Shown: positions 1 to 9,200, counted from the first letter of the stretch. The stretch: 64,000 nt of DNA from Chitinophagaceae bacterium (GCA_028288405.1 JAQBNS010000097.1:46144-110143); one strand, 5' to 3'. The notes: generated by a model from the sequence alone, not told the origin. Numbers and translations are program-made.

Positions 1-270
1 GGTATGCATTGGCAATCCTATGTCATGATCGGTTATGGAATCCTGATCATAGGCGTTTCAGACAATCTTTTCAGATTTATTTTTGCGCGTAAAATAGGTG
101 ATGTTCACCCGATGATTACTATATTGGGCATATTGTTGGGGGTTAATTTGTTTGGAGTAGCGGGATTTATTTTTGGTCCACTATTGTTGTCTTACTTCTT
201 TTTGATGCTGGACATTTATAAGCAAACCTATTTAAGCGAGCAACAAGAGATCATCGATAGCAAGAACTAA
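1..270 (+). CDS. AI-2E family transporter (PerM-like), C-terminal fragment
   Basis: The gene enters from the left edge already in frame; only the last 89 codons are visible and the true start lies outside the window. The fragment has a hydrophobic segment, then a D-N-L-F-R-F motif, a loop with K-I-G-D-V-H-P and a final hydrophobic G-x-x-x-G-P-L-L-L segment. This layout matches the last two helices of the AI-2E/PerM permease family, whose members are polytopic inner-membrane proteins of about 350-380 residues. The exported substrate of most members is unproven, so no gene symbol is given. A 71-nt gap separates it from the MarR gene on the same strand, so the two need not be one transcript. Confidence 0.75.
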   Translation, partial: GMHWQSYVMIGYGILIIGVSDNLFRFIFARKIGDVHPMITILGILLGVNLFGVAGFIFGPLLLSYFFLMLDIYKQTYLSEQQEIIDSKN

Positions 271-341
271 TTAGTAATAGAATTTAAAGAGCGCAAACTT
301 GTATAACATTTTGCATGCACGCATCGTTTAATTAGATAAAG

Positions 342-782
342 ATGAAACCAAGAGACACCGTTGACTTTCATATTAAGTCGGCATGGCATCACATTTCGAA
401 GGTATACAATGAACAAGGTGCTCCTTATGGAGCCACAGCAGCCACAGGATTTGTGCTGTTGAACATTGATGCAACGGAGGGTTCCCCGGTAACGACCATA
501 GGTCCGGCTTTGGGAATGGAACCGGGAAGTTTGTCCCGGATTTTAAAAAAGTTAGAAAAAGAAGGCATTATACAACGGATTCAAGACCCTAGCGACAAAA
601 GGTTGGTTAGGGTTTTTTTGACAGAAAAGGGAAAGCTATTCAGGGAAGTGGCTCGGAAAACAGTCAAGACATTCAATGTCAAGGTAAAAGAAGAAATTCC
701 GGAAGCTAAACTGGCGGTGTTTTTTGAAGTCATGGACAAGATCCATGAGATCATTCACAAGAAGAATATTTATAATCAATAA
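342..782 (+). CDS. MarR family transcriptional regulator
   Basis: This 146-residue protein has the size and helix order of MarR winged-helix dimers. Residues about 30-75 form the helix-turn-helix, with a recognition helix containing E-P-G-S-L-S-R-I-L-K-K-L-E. The wing follows at about 80-95 (I-I-Q-R-I-Q-D-P-S-D-K-R-L-V), with the D-x-R-x signature typical of MarR wings. The gene ends 20 nt before the fadN-like gene on the same strand, so it is most likely the local regulator of the beta-oxidation genes, sensing a fatty acid or acyl-CoA; that ligand is inference. TetR/FadR-type regulators control this pathway in other bacteria, so a MarR in this place is a lineage feature. No clear operator palindrome was found upstream. 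Confidence 0.88.
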   Translation: MKPRDTVDFHIKSAWHHISKVYNEQGAPYGATAATGFVLLNIDATEGSPVTTIGPALGMEPGSLSRILKKLEKEGIIQRIQDPSDKRLVRVFLTEKGKLFREVARKTVKTFNVKVKEEIPEAKLAVFFEVMDKIHEIIHKKNIYNQ

Positions 783-802
783 TTCAATCCGCTGTATTTA
801 TT

Positions 803-3202
803 ATGAAGAGGAGAATAGCAAAGGTTGTTGTCTTGGGATCAGGTGTTATGGGTTCACGCATCGCCTGTCATTTTGCCAACATTGGTGTTCAGGTTCTGCT
901 ACTGGACATCGTACCTAGAGAACCCAATGATCAGGAAAAGGCGAAAGGCCTCACACTGGAAAGTAAGCCGGTAAGAAACCGCATCGTTAACGACGCACTG
1001 CTCGCAGCAGTGAAATCAAATCCCTCTCCCCTTTATGATCCTGCTTTTGCTCAACGCATAGAGACCGGTAACTTTGACGATGACATGTCACGCATCGTTG
1101 AGTACGACTGGGTGTTGGAAGCGGTAGTAGAAAACCTCGACATCAAGAAAAAGGTTTTTGAACAAGTAGAAAAATACAGAAAAGCAGGTACGCTCATTAC
1201 GTCCAATACATCAGGTATTCCGATGCATGACATGAGCGAAGGACGCAGTGAAGATTTCCGCAAGCATTTTTGCGGCACACACTTTTTCAATCCTCCGCGT
1301 TATTTACAACTCCTTGAAATCATTCCTAATTCCGCTACAGATCCGGCAGTCATTGACTTCCTGATGCATTATGGCGATCGCTTCTTAGGCAAAACCACTG
1401 TATTGTGTAAAGATACTCCGGCGTTCATTGCTAACCGTGTCGGCATCTACAGCATGATGGAAGGCCTGAGCGTGATGACACAACTGGGATTGACCGTAGA
1501 AGAAATTGATAAGCTCACAGGTCCGGTGATCGGCAGACCGAAGTCAGCCACCTTCCGTACCATTGACGTGGTAGGTTTGGATACACTGACCAAAGTAGCG
1601 CGAAACTTATCTAACCTTCCGAACGACGAGAAGAAAGATTTGTTTATCGTTCCTGAGATCCTGAATAAAATGGAAGCCAACAAATGGCTGGGAGACAAGA
1701 CGGGACAAGGCTTCTATAAAAAGACAAAAGATGCTTCCGGTAAAACAGAAATCTTAGCATTAGATCTTCAGACATTAGAATACAAACAACAAGGCAGACC
1801 GAAATTTGCTACGCTTGAAGCAACCAAAACCATTGATGGGTTGAAAGACCGTTTCAAAGTATTGCTTTCCGGTTCTGATAAAGCAGCGGACTTTTACCGC
1901 AAAACATTCTTAGGATTGTTCGAATACGTTTCCAAACGCATTCCTGAAATCTCTGACGAGTTGTATCGTATTGATGACGCCATGAAAACCGGCTTCGGCT
2001 GGGAACTTGGTCCTTTCGAAACGTGGGATGCTCTGGGTTTGGAGCGTTCAATGAAATTATTCGAGAAAGAAGGCAAAAAGCCTGCAGCCTGGGTAGAGGA
2101 AATGATCGCTGCCGGTCATAAGTCATTCTATAAAGTAGAGAACGGCCTGTCGAGTTATTACGACGTCGCTTCCAAATCTTATAAAGTCATTCCGGGTACG
2201 GAATCATTCATCATCCTGGACAATTACAGAGAGCGCAAACCGGTATTTAAAAACTCCGGCGTTACACTCCATGACATTGGCGATGGCATTTTGTGTTTGG
2301 AATTCCATACCAAGATGAATACACTCGGTGGTGAAGTCATCGAAGGTATCAATAGAGCGATCTCTATTGCAGAAAAAGATTACAGAGGATTGGTGATCGG
2401 AAATCAGGGACCTAATTTCTCTGCCGGCGCAAACCTTGCCTTAGTATTGATGTATGCGGTAGAACAAGAGTACGACGAAATCGATTTCATGATCCGCTCT
2501 TTCCAGAACACGATGATGAGAGCACGTTACTCTTCTATTCCTGTTGTTGTTGCACCGCATCATTTAACCTTAGGCGGAGGTTGCGAAATCACTTTGCATG
2601 CGGATCATGTGCAGGCATTATCTGAAACATACATCGGATTAGTGGAGTTCGGCGTAGGTTTGATCCCTGCCGGTGGCGGAACGAAAGAATTGACCTTGCG
2701 TGTTTCGGATTCGTTTGAAGACGGCGACATTCAGCAGAACAATTTGAAAAATGCTTACATGAACATTGCCATGGCCAAAGTCGCGACTTCCGCACACGAA
2801 GCCAAAGCAATGAATATATTAAGAAGAGGTGATGGTATTTCAATCGGTCCCCGCATGCAGCTTACCGATGCGAAGAACGCTGCGATTGCCTTGGCTGATG
2901 CGGGTTACACGCAACCCAAACAACGCAAAGACATCAAAGTATTGGGTCGCCAGGCCCTGGGTATGTTCCATGCCGGTGCACACACCATGGTATCGGGAAA
3001 ATACATCAGCGAGCACGATCGTAAGATCTCTGAAAAGTTAGCGTACATCATGTGCGGAGGAGACTTGTCTTCACCGACATTAGTTTCGGAACAGTATCTA
3101 TTGGATCTCGAAAGAGAAGCCTTCTTATCCTTAACCGGTGAGAAGAAAACATTAGAACGTATTCAGAGTATATTAACCAGTGGCAAACCTTTACGCAATT
3201 AA
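803..3202 (+). CDS. fadN: 3-hydroxyacyl-CoA dehydrogenase / enoyl-CoA hydratase (FadN type)
   Basis: This 799-residue bifunctional enzyme catalyses two beta-oxidation steps, hydration of trans-2-enoyl-CoA and NAD-dependent oxidation of the 3-hydroxyacyl-CoA. The dehydrogenase comes first: a Rossmann G-x-G-x-x-G lies at residues 12-17, followed by 3HCDH N- and C-terminal domains to about residue 400. The crotonase-type domain is at about 480-700, with an oxyanion-hole segment F-S-A-G-A-N-L and a G-G-G-C-E motif. This dehydrogenase-first order and length match Bacillus FadN and are the reverse of E. coli FadB. The fadA gene follows 12 nt after its stop and the fadE gene comes next, the same order as the Bacillus fadNAE operon. 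The start is the first ATG, 20 nt after the regulator gene. Confidence 0.93.
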   Translation: MKRRIAKVVVLGSGVMGSRIACHFANIGVQVLLLDIVPREPNDQEKAKGLTLESKPVRNRIVNDALLAAVKSNPSPLYDPAFAQRIETGNFDDDMSRIVEYDWVLEAVVENLDIKKKVFEQVEKYRKAGTLITSNTSGIPMHDMSEGRSEDFRKHFCGTHFFNPPRYLQLLEIIPNSATDPAVIDFLMHYGDRFLGKTTVLCKDTPAFIANRVGIYSMMEGLSVMTQLGLTVEEIDKLTGPVIGRPKSATFRTIDVVGLDTLTKVARNLSNLPNDEKKDLFIVPEILNKMEANKWLGDKTGQGFYKKTKDASGKTEILALDLQTLEYKQQGRPKFATLEATKTIDGLKDRFKVLLSGSDKAADFYRKTFLGLFEYVSKRIPEISDELYRIDDAMKTGFGWELGPFETWDALGLERSMKLFEKEGKKPAAWVEEMIAAGHKSFYKVENGLSSYYDVASKSYKVIPGTESFIILDNYRERKPVFKNSGVTLHDIGDGILCLEFHTKMNTLGGEVIEGINRAISIAEKDYRGLVIGNQGPNFSAGANLALVLMYAVEQEYDEIDFMIRSFQNTMMRARYSSIPVVVAPHHLTLGGGCEITLHADHVQALSETYIGLVEFGVGLIPAGGGTKELTLRVSDSFEDGDIQQNNLKNAYMNIAMAKVATSAHEAKAMNILRRGDGISIGPRMQLTDAKNAAIALADAGYTQPKQRKDIKVLGRQALGMFHAGAHTMVSGKYISEHDRKISEKLAYIMCGGDLSSPTLVSEQYLLDLEREAFLSLTGEKKTLERIQSILTSGKPLRN

Positions 3203-3214
3203 TTTTTGACGATC

Positions 3215-4399
3215 ATGGCAAATAGAGAAGTATATATTGTAGCAGGATACAGATCAGCTGTGGGCAAAGCGCCAAGAGGAGCTTTCCGTTTCACAAGACC
3301 CGATGATTTGGGCGCAGCAGTCATAAAACATTTGGTAGCTTCTGTTCCTCAACTGGACAAAGAGCAAATAGACGATGTCATTGTAGGTAATGCTACACCC
3401 GAAGCAGAACAAGGCCTGAACATCGGTCGTATGATTGCGTTAATGGGATTGGATACGGTAAAAGTTCCGGGAATGACCGTCAACCGTTATTGTTCTTCCG
3501 GATTGGAAACGATCGCCATTGCCGATGCAAAAATTCGTGCAGGCATGGCAGAATGCATCATTGCAGGCGGTGTAGAAAGTATGTCCCCGATTCCTTTCGG
3601 AGGCTGGAAGATTGTTCCGAATTTTGAAGTGACTAAATCAAACGCTGATTACTACTGGGGTATGGGCTTAACAGCCGAAGCTGTAGCGAATGATTTTAAA
3701 ATTTCCAGAGAAGATCAGGATGCCTTTTCTTACAAGTCACACCTGAAAGCAGCGAAGGCGATCAAAGAAGGAAAATTCAAGGATGACATCGTGCCGATCA
3801 AGGTTACGGAAGTTTACCTGGACGAAAAGGAAAAAAGAAAAACACGCGAATATACTGTAGATACAGACGAAGGGCCAAGAGCAGATACGTCTGTCGAAGC
3901 ATTGGCTAAACTAAAACCGGTATTCGCCAATGGTGGTTCTGTGACTGCGGGTAACTCTTCACAAACTTCTGACGGAGCCGCTTTTGTTTTGCTGATGTCT
4001 GCCGACATGGTAAAGAAATTAAACGTGAAACCTATCGCCCGCCTGGTCTCGTATGCAGTAGCAGGAGTAGAACCCCGCATCATGGGTATTGGTCCGATCG
4101 AAGCGATTCCGAAAGCATTAAAGCAAGCCAACATGACGTTGGATCAGATTGACTTGATCGAATTAAATGAAGCCTTTGCTTCACAATCTTTAGCAATCAT
4201 TCGCACATTAGGTTTGAACGAAGAAAAATTGAATGTCAACGGAGGAGCGATTTCATTGGGTCACCCGCTGGGATGTACCGGAGCAAAATTGTCAGTGCAA
4301 CTATTCAATGAGTTACGTCGTCGCGGAGGCAAATACGGCATGGTCACCATGTGTGTAGGAACAGGCCAGGGCGCAGCGGGTATCTTTGAATTACTATAA
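3215..4399 (+). CDS. fadA: Acetyl-CoA C-acyltransferase (3-ketoacyl-CoA thiolase)
   Basis: This thiolase of 394 residues cleaves 3-ketoacyl-CoA to acetyl-CoA and a shortened acyl-CoA, the last step of beta-oxidation. The nucleophile is Cys93 in N-R-Y-C-S-S-G. The N-E-A-F-A motif, the catalytic His in G-G-A-I-S-L-G-H-P-L-G and the second Cys in C-V-G-T-G-Q-G are all present near the C-terminus, so the enzyme looks active. The ATG at 3215 was chosen over an in-frame TTG at 3206 because M-A-N-R-E-V-Y-I-V begins the usual first beta strand. It forms a trifunctional set with the fadN and fadE genes. An inverted, heptamer-like repeat separates it from fadE. Confidence 0.94.
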   Translation: MANREVYIVAGYRSAVGKAPRGAFRFTRPDDLGAAVIKHLVASVPQLDKEQIDDVIVGNATPEAEQGLNIGRMIALMGLDTVKVPGMTVNRYCSSGLETIAIADAKIRAGMAECIIAGGVESMSPIPFGGWKIVPNFEVTKSNADYYWGMGLTAEAVANDFKISREDQDAFSYKSHLKAAKAIKEGKFKDDIVPIKVTEVYLDEKEKRKTREYTVDTDEGPRADTSVEALAKLKPVFANGGSVTAGNSSQTSDGAAFVLLMSADMVKKLNVKPIARLVSYAVAGVEPRIMGIGPIEAIPKALKQANMTLDQIDLIELNEAFASQSLAIIRTLGLNEEKLNVNGGAISLGHPLGCTGAKLSVQLFNELRRRGGKYGMVTMCVGTGQGAAGIFELL

Positions 4400-4403
4400 A
4401 AAA

Positions 4404-4460
4404 ACTCACTCTTCACTTTCACACTTCACTTAAAAATGGAGTAAAGTGTGAAGAGTGAGT
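4404..4460. repeat. 13-bp inverted repeat with heptamer periodicity between fadA and fadE
   Basis: The arms ACTCACTCTTCAC (4404-4416) and GTGAAGAGTGAGT (4448-4460) are perfectly complementary around a 31-nt loop. Both arms have a 7-nt rhythm: downstream it reads AGTGTGA, AGAGTGA, GTGGTGA. There is no T tract, so it is not a standard terminator. It may be a processing or attenuation hairpin, or a mobile intergenic repeat. Confidence 0.7.
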
Positions 4461-4511
4461 GGTGAAGAGAAGAAATACTATTCTAAAACAACACTTATAA
4501 CAATTACCACT

Positions 4512-6299
4512 ATGGCAGCTACTGATACAACCAAAAGAACAAGAGGCGGTGAATTCGCCATCAAGCAATTGGGTTTTAATGACGTGTTCATTCCGGAACA
4601 ATTTGACGAAGAGCAAAAGATGATTGCCGGTATGGCGAAGGATTTTTTGAACGCAGAAGTAATTCCTCATTTGGATCGTATCGATAAGCAAGAGCCGGGG
4701 TTGATGGAATCCTTGATTGAAAAATCAGGTGAACTGGGTTTGTTGGGTACTTCTATTCCTGAAGCCTACGGCGGATTTGGTAAAGACTTCAATACGTCTT
4801 TGCTGATGACAGAAACAGTAGGAGCAGGACATTCATTTGCTGTGGCGTTGGCTGCACATACAGGGATCGGTACCTTGCCGATTTTGTATTTTGGAAATGA
4901 CGCACAAAAACAAAAATATTTGCCAAAGCTTGCTACCGGTGAATGGAAGGCCAGTTATTGTTTGACAGAACCGGGTTCAGGATCTGATGCTTTGGCGGCT
5001 AAAACAAAAGCAGTGTTGTCTGCAGACGGTAGCCATTATATTTTGAACGGACAAAAGATGTGGATCACCAATGCGGGTTTTGCCAACGTCTTTATCGTCT
5101 TTGCACAAATCGATGGTGACAAGTTTACAGGATTCATCGTTGAAAAAGGAGAAGGTCTTACGCTAGGAAACGAAGAACATAAAATGGGGATCAAAGGATC
5201 TTCTACTCGTCAGGTGTTCTTGAGTGATTGCAAAGTGCCGAAAGAAAACTTGTTGGGAGAAATTGGAAAAGGACATTTAATCGCCTTCAACATTTTGAAC
5301 ATTGGTCGTATCAAGCTGGCTGCTGCTGCGATTGGCGCGAGTAAGCAGACTTCCACCTTTTCTATTCGATACGCAAAAGAAAGAATTCAATTCAAGCAAC
5401 CGATTGCAAACTTCGGTGCGATACAATATAAACTAGCAGAACAAGCCATTCGTATTTACGCTTCTGAATCGGCCATGTACCGCGCAGGTATGGACATTCA
5501 CCACGAAGAAGAACGATTGATGTCAGAAGGCAAAACAGCAGAACAGGCCTTGCTTGGAGCGGCACAGGAATTTGCTATCGAATGCGCGATCCTGAAAGTG
5601 GCCGGTTCTGAAACCTTAGATTATGTGGCGGATGAAGGTGTTCAGATTTTGGGAGGTTACGGATTCTCTGCGGATTATCCGATGGATAGAGCATACCGTG
5701 ATTCTCGTATCAACAGGATCTTCGAAGGAACCAATGAAATTAACCGCATGCTGATCATGGACATGTTCCTGAAGAAAGCCATGAAAGGCGAGTTGGACCT
5801 GATGACACCGGCTATGGCCATTCAAAAAGAACTGATGGCGATTCCGGATTTCGGAGAAGAAACCGAAGGCTTATTTGCCGAAGAACACAAAGCGTTGAAG
5901 AATTTCAAAAAAGCTTTGTTGATGATTGCCGGTTCTGCTGCGCAGAAGTTCATGGATAAATTGGCAACAGAGCAAGAGATACTCATGAACCTGGCAGACA
6001 TTGCTATCAACATCTACATGGCAGAATCTGCTATCTTGCGCGCAGAAAAAGTCGCAAGTCTTAAAGGGGAAGAAGCGGCGAAGATTCAGATCCTGATGGC
6101 GAAAGTTTACACTTTTGACATGGCAGATCAAATCAACATTGCCGGTAAGAATGCGATCAACTCGATGTCTGACGGTGACATGCAACGCATGTTGTTGATG
6201 GGCTTGAAACGTTTCACTAAAATTGCTCCACTGAATACAAGAGATGTAAGAAGAGCGATTGCGGCGAAGTTGATTGAAGCGGATCAATACACTGCTTAA
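4512..6299 (+). CDS. fadE: Acyl-CoA dehydrogenase (FadE type, long form)
   Basis: This FAD enzyme of 595 residues carries out the first beta-oxidation step, acyl-CoA to trans-2-enoyl-CoA. The acyl-CoA dehydrogenase core covers about residues 30-415. It has L-T-E-P-G-S-G-S-D for FAD/substrate binding, M-W-I-T-N-A at the flavin, and G-G-Y-G-F-S followed by I-F-E-G-T-N-E-I, which carries the likely catalytic Glu. An extra helical domain of about 180 residues follows. The total matches Bacillus FadE (about 594) rather than the roughly 380-residue short forms. The ATG at 4512 starts M-A-A-T-D-T-T; an upstream in-frame GTG at 4455 would translate through the inverted repeat and is unlikely. It is the last gene of the operon, followed by a strong terminator. 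Confidence 0.93.
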   Translation: MAATDTTKRTRGGEFAIKQLGFNDVFIPEQFDEEQKMIAGMAKDFLNAEVIPHLDRIDKQEPGLMESLIEKSGELGLLGTSIPEAYGGFGKDFNTSLLMTETVGAGHSFAVALAAHTGIGTLPILYFGNDAQKQKYLPKLATGEWKASYCLTEPGSGSDALAAKTKAVLSADGSHYILNGQKMWITNAGFANVFIVFAQIDGDKFTGFIVEKGEGLTLGNEEHKMGIKGSSTRQVFLSDCKVPKENLLGEIGKGHLIAFNILNIGRIKLAAAAIGASKQTSTFSIRYAKERIQFKQPIANFGAIQYKLAEQAIRIYASESAMYRAGMDIHHEEERLMSEGKTAEQALLGAAQEFAIECAILKVAGSETLDYVADEGVQILGGYGFSADYPMDRAYRDSRINRIFEGTNEINRMLIMDMFLKKAMKGELDLMTPAMAIQKELMAIPDFGEETEGLFAEEHKALKNFKKALLMIAGSAAQKFMDKLATEQEILMNLADIAINIYMAESAILRAEKVASLKGEEAAKIQILMAKVYTFDMADQINIAGKNAINSMSDGDMQRMLLMGLKRFTKIAPLNTRDVRRAIAAKLIEADQYTA

Positions 6300-6326
6300 T
6301 TTATGTAATTTCTTATTTATTAAATT

Positions 6327-6360
6327 AAAGAAGCCCTGTCTTAACAGGGCTTCTTTAATA
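6327..6360. terminator. Bidirectional Rho-independent terminator
   Basis: A perfect 13-bp stem (AAAGAAGCCCTGT / ACAGGGCTTCTTT) closes a CTTA tetraloop. It lies 28 nt after the fadE stop and before the end of the convergent SnoaL-like gene, and A/T runs on both sides let it serve both strands. Confidence 0.9.
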
Positions 6361-6374
6361 ATAGTAAGGATCAA

Positions 6375-6911
6375 TTATTTTTTAGGGACTGCACCTGGTA
6401 TGATATCCGGAGATAGCACTCCTGTTTGGATAAGAAATCCTAAGCGGTCCGATTGCATGGATACTGAAACTACTTTATTATTTTTAAATTGGTAAATAGC
6501 AATGGCTTCATTCTTTACAGCTTTGTTAGTGGCGGAAATACCTTGAAAGGAGTTTTGATGAGTACCTTGCCACACCCAGCGCACAACTACTTTGTCACTG
6601 TCTTCTAATAGGTCTTCGATTTTCCATTGTATGTCAGGAAAGGCTTCAATCAAGGGTTTAACGGTATTCTCTAGGCCTACCGGACCTTTTTCTCCTCTAA
6701 CACCTGTATAATCGGCCGATACAATGTCGTTTAATAAATTGTAATTTCTTTTGTTGAGGCATTCTTCATAAAGTTTCCGAATGGTTTCTTTGTTTGAAAG
6801 TGTTTTCATAGGCCGGGTTGAAGGAGTTTTTTGAAGTGTGGGATCATTTTGAGCGGTTGCTTGAAAGCAAATTAAGCCGAGGACAATTCCTGCGATGGAT
6901 CGTAGCATCAT
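6375..6911 (-). CDS. Secreted SnoaL-like / NTF2-fold ester-cyclase family protein
   Basis: The protein has 178 residues. The N-terminus (M-L-R-S then a hydrophobic I-A-G-I-V-L-G-L-I-C-F) ends in A-T-A-Q, a typical signal peptidase I site, so it is probably periplasmic. Residues about 40-165 have the SnoaL-like order: E-T-I-R-K-L-Y-E-E-C-L-N-K-R-N at the first helix, a D-Y-T-G turn, an A-F-P-D-I-Q-W segment, V-V-V-R-W-V-W-Q-G-T-H, and a final sheet with I-A-I-Y-Q-F. Many such proteins have no known substrate, so no reaction can be given. It is the only gene between the fad terminator and the AraC regulator, which reads the same way. Either of two adjacent ATGs could be the start. Confidence 0.82.
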   Translation of the reverse strand: MMLRSIAGIVLGLICFQATAQNDPTLQKTPSTRPMKTLSNKETIRKLYEECLNKRNYNLLNDIVSADYTGVRGEKGPVGLENTVKPLIEAFPDIQWKIEDLLEDSDKVVVRWVWQGTHQNSFQGISATNKAVKNEAIAIYQFKNNKVVSVSMQSDRLGFLIQTGVLSPDIIPGAVPKK

Positions 6912-6983
6912 GTTTTTAAGATTTAGAGTACAGTGTAAAACTACCTGCGATCGAGAGAAAAGGATAGTAAAAAATCAGTGATT

Positions 6984-7772
6984 TTACCAGGTGGCTTCCT
7001 GACGAAAAAAAGCGGAAGGTGTAAGCCCTGTAAAAGATTTAAAATCTTTGTTGAAATGAGTTTGGTCGAAATACCCCGCATCGTAAGCAGTTTCAGCGAG
7101 TGTGCCTGATGTTGAATGAGTAGCAATAATATGTTTTAATCGGACGATAGATGCAAAGTGCTTTGGACTCGTGCCAATTGATTTTCTAAACCGCTTTTCA
7201 AAAGCATCCTGACTTATACATAATAGAGAGGCCAGTGAATATATGCTAAGGATACCCTGATGTTTTTTTATAGTTTGAATGGCTTGCAAAACAAGTGGGT
7301 CAAGCACATGACGTTTGAGTTGTGCAGTTAGAAAATATTCCATGCACTTGAATCGTTCGTTGTTTGTCTTTGATTGGTAAATTTTTTCTTCGATTTCTTC
7401 GATTTCTTTTTTACAAAAAAACTCTTCCATGGAAATACTTTGCCCAAACAAATGATGCATAGGAGCTTTGAAAAAAGCAGATGGACCTGCTTCCGTAAAT
7501 AATACCAACAGAGTAGCAGAGCCTGCGGCATAGTTCATAATCCGGGAAGATTTTCTGATTCCGGTAATGACTTGCGAAGGCAGGGTAAATTCTCCACTTG
7601 AATCTGTAAAGGTTACCATACCACGCAAGCGGAAAGCCATGACCAAAGCCGTATCTGGCAGGATTCTGTTATTCATGCCTTGTTCACTTTCAATCAGAAG
7701 AAAAGCTTTGATGAAAGGTTTTAATGCGTCGCAGGGAATATAACGGTCGATTTTCATACGCAGTAAAATCAT
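6984..7772 (-). CDS. AraC family transcriptional regulator
   Basis: The protein has 262 residues. The C-terminal ~100 residues form the double helix-turn-helix: L-A-S-L-L-C-I-S-Q-D-A-F-E-K-R-F-R-K-S-I-G-T-S-P-like spacing, then a second helix pair with A-Y-D-A-G-Y-F-D-Q-T-H-F-N-K-D-F and the closing G-L-T-P-S-A-F. The N-terminal ~150 residues are a DUF6597-like sensor with P-C-D-A-L-K-P-F-I at its start. The ligand is unknown. It lies 72 nt upstream of the SnoaL-like gene on the same strand, so that gene is a possible target. M-I-L-L-R-M-K-I-D offers a second start at residue 6, which fits the family better because M-K-I-D-R-Y-I-P leads directly into the sensor. Confidence 0.9.
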   Translation of the reverse strand: MILLRMKIDRYIPCDALKPFIKAFLLIESEQGMNNRILPDTALVMAFRLRGMVTFTDSSGEFTLPSQVITGIRKSSRIMNYAAGSATLLVLFTEAGPSAFFKAPMHHLFGQSISMEEFFCKKEIEEIEEKIYQSKTNNERFKCMEYFLTAQLKRHVLDPLVLQAIQTIKKHQGILSIYSLASLLCISQDAFEKRFRKSIGTSPKHFASIVRLKHIIATHSTSGTLAETAYDAGYFDQTHFNKDFKSFTGLTPSAFFRQEATW

Positions 7773-8022
7773 TTTCCAGACTAAGATAAAAAAACTTCAA
7801 CTATATATTTACTGCGTGACGGGTAAAATAACAGGATCTTCGGAAGGATAAGCAGGCAATATGTTTAGTAGAATTAATGGAGAAAAGCTGTCTGCTATAA
7901 CCTGCATTATCACTTGAGCAAAAGTAGGGCAATAATTTCTTTCATAAGTAGTTAAGTGGCTAAAATGGTACATATCATGTGAAAAAAGAGACATGATTAT
8001 ACCTTTTTACTGACAATAACGT
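7773..8022. other. Intergenic region between the divergent AraC and desaturase genes
   Basis: The two genes diverge here. The only open frame, 61 codons on the minus strand at 7809-7994, has no recognisable domain, so the stretch is treated as noncoding. It should hold the minus-strand promoter of the AraC gene, but I cannot point to a convincing one. Confidence 0.5.
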
Positions 8023-8030
8023 TAACTTTG
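8023..8030 (+). promoter_or_regulatory. Bacteroidota -7 promoter element for the desaturase
   Basis: TAACTTTG matches the Bacteroidota TAnnTTTG -7 consensus exactly. It would start transcription near 8037, leaving a leader of about 37 nt before the ATG at 8074. The -33 TTG is weak (a T-rich stretch at 8003-8008). Confidence 0.55.
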
Positions 8031-8073
8031 TACTCTCGAATGCGCAAGCATCATCCGAATTTAAATCCGCAAC

Positions 8074-9186
8074 ATGTCTTTCGTTAAATTAAGATTCATC
8101 GACAAAAACAAGTCTCAGTTTTTCGCTACGGTAAGAAGTAGAGTCGATCAGTATTTTGAAGAAAAAGGTATTTCGAAAAAAGCCAACGGACTGATGGTTT
8201 TCAAATCAGTTTTCTACCTGGGTACATTCTTTATCTTTTATGGTTTGATTTTATCAAATCAGTTTGAGCCCTGGACAATGTTCTATATGGCTCTTGGTAT
8301 GGGAGCCTTTGCTGCCTTTATTGGTTTTAACGTCGCACACGACGCTATTCACGGAGCTTACAGCTCAAACGACAATGTGAACGAAGCCATTGCTATGTTC
8401 TTTAATTTACTGGGAGCAAATGTGTATGTATGGAAAGTGACACACAATGTTGTACACCATACTTACACCAACATTCCTGGCCATGACGAAGACATTGAAA
8501 TTGCTCCGGGTTTATTAAGAGTTACCGACCACGACAAATTAAAACCACACTATAAGTACCAACACTTTTATGGTTTCTTCTTGTACTGCCTGGCAAGTTT
8601 GTCCTGGGTATTCAGAAAAGATTATGTGAAGTTCTTTAAGGAACGCATCGGTCAAACCGATAACTCTATGCCTCCGAAAGCAGAGATCTATAAATTGTTC
8701 TTCTTTAAAATTCTATACTACATCATGTTCATCATCATTCCATTGATTGTATTGGATGTTACCTGGTGGCAATTTGTAATCGGCTTTGTGTGCATGCACT
8801 TTGTAGAAGGTGCTGTATTGGGTTTAGTATTTCAATTGGCTCATTTGGTAGAGAGCACAGAATTGATCGATGCCAATGAAGAGGGAAACATTGAAGAAGC
8901 CTGGGCAATCCATCAAATGCAAACTACGGCTAATTTCGGTTCACGCAGTTTCATTACTACCTGGTTATGCGGTGGTCTGAATATGCAGGTAGAACATCAC
9001 CTCTTCCCGAAGATTTGTCACATTCACTATCCAAAGATCTCTTCTATCGTGCGTGAAACAGCGATAGAGTTTGGCGTACCGTACCATGACAACACCAGTT
9101 TTTTCACTGCATTGAAGTCGCATTATAAGGTATTGAAACATTATGGAGCAGATGCTTTGGCTCAAAGCAAGTTCGCACAGGCTTAA
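8074..9186 (+). CDS. Membrane fatty-acid desaturase (acyl-CoA, front-end/linoleoyl type)
   Basis: This di-iron integral membrane enzyme has 370 residues and inserts a double bond into acyl chains. The three histidine boxes are intact: H-D-A-I-H (89-93), H-N-V-V-H-H (124-129) and Q-V-E-H-H (305-309). The Q-x-x-H-H third box is characteristic of front-end (delta-5/6) and related desaturases, but the cytochrome b5 domain of eukaryotic enzymes is absent. Hydrophobic hairpins flank the boxes at about 45-110 and 205-260. Regiochemistry cannot be read from the sequence. It is a single-gene unit with its own promoter and a very strong palindrome after the stop. A likely role is adjustment of membrane fluidity, for example in the cold. 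Confidence 0.92.
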   Translation: MSFVKLRFIDKNKSQFFATVRSRVDQYFEEKGISKKANGLMVFKSVFYLGTFFIFYGLILSNQFEPWTMFYMALGMGAFAAFIGFNVAHDAIHGAYSSNDNVNEAIAMFFNLLGANVYVWKVTHNVVHHTYTNIPGHDEDIEIAPGLLRVTDHDKLKPHYKYQHFYGFFLYCLASLSWVFRKDYVKFFKERIGQTDNSMPPKAEIYKLFFFKILYYIMFIIIPLIVLDVTWWQFVIGFVCMHFVEGAVLGLVFQLAHLVESTELIDANEEGNIEEAWAIHQMQTTANFGSRSFITTWLCGGLNMQVEHHLFPKICHIHYPKISSIVRETAIEFGVPYHDNTSFFTALKSHYKVLKHYGADALAQSKFAQA

Positions 9187-9200
9187 AACGGCTTGAAGCA

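Noticed and set aside
7809..7994. 61-codon minus-strand frame between the AraC and desaturase genes
   Set aside because: It has no recognisable domain or good start, and overlaps the likely promoter region of both genes.
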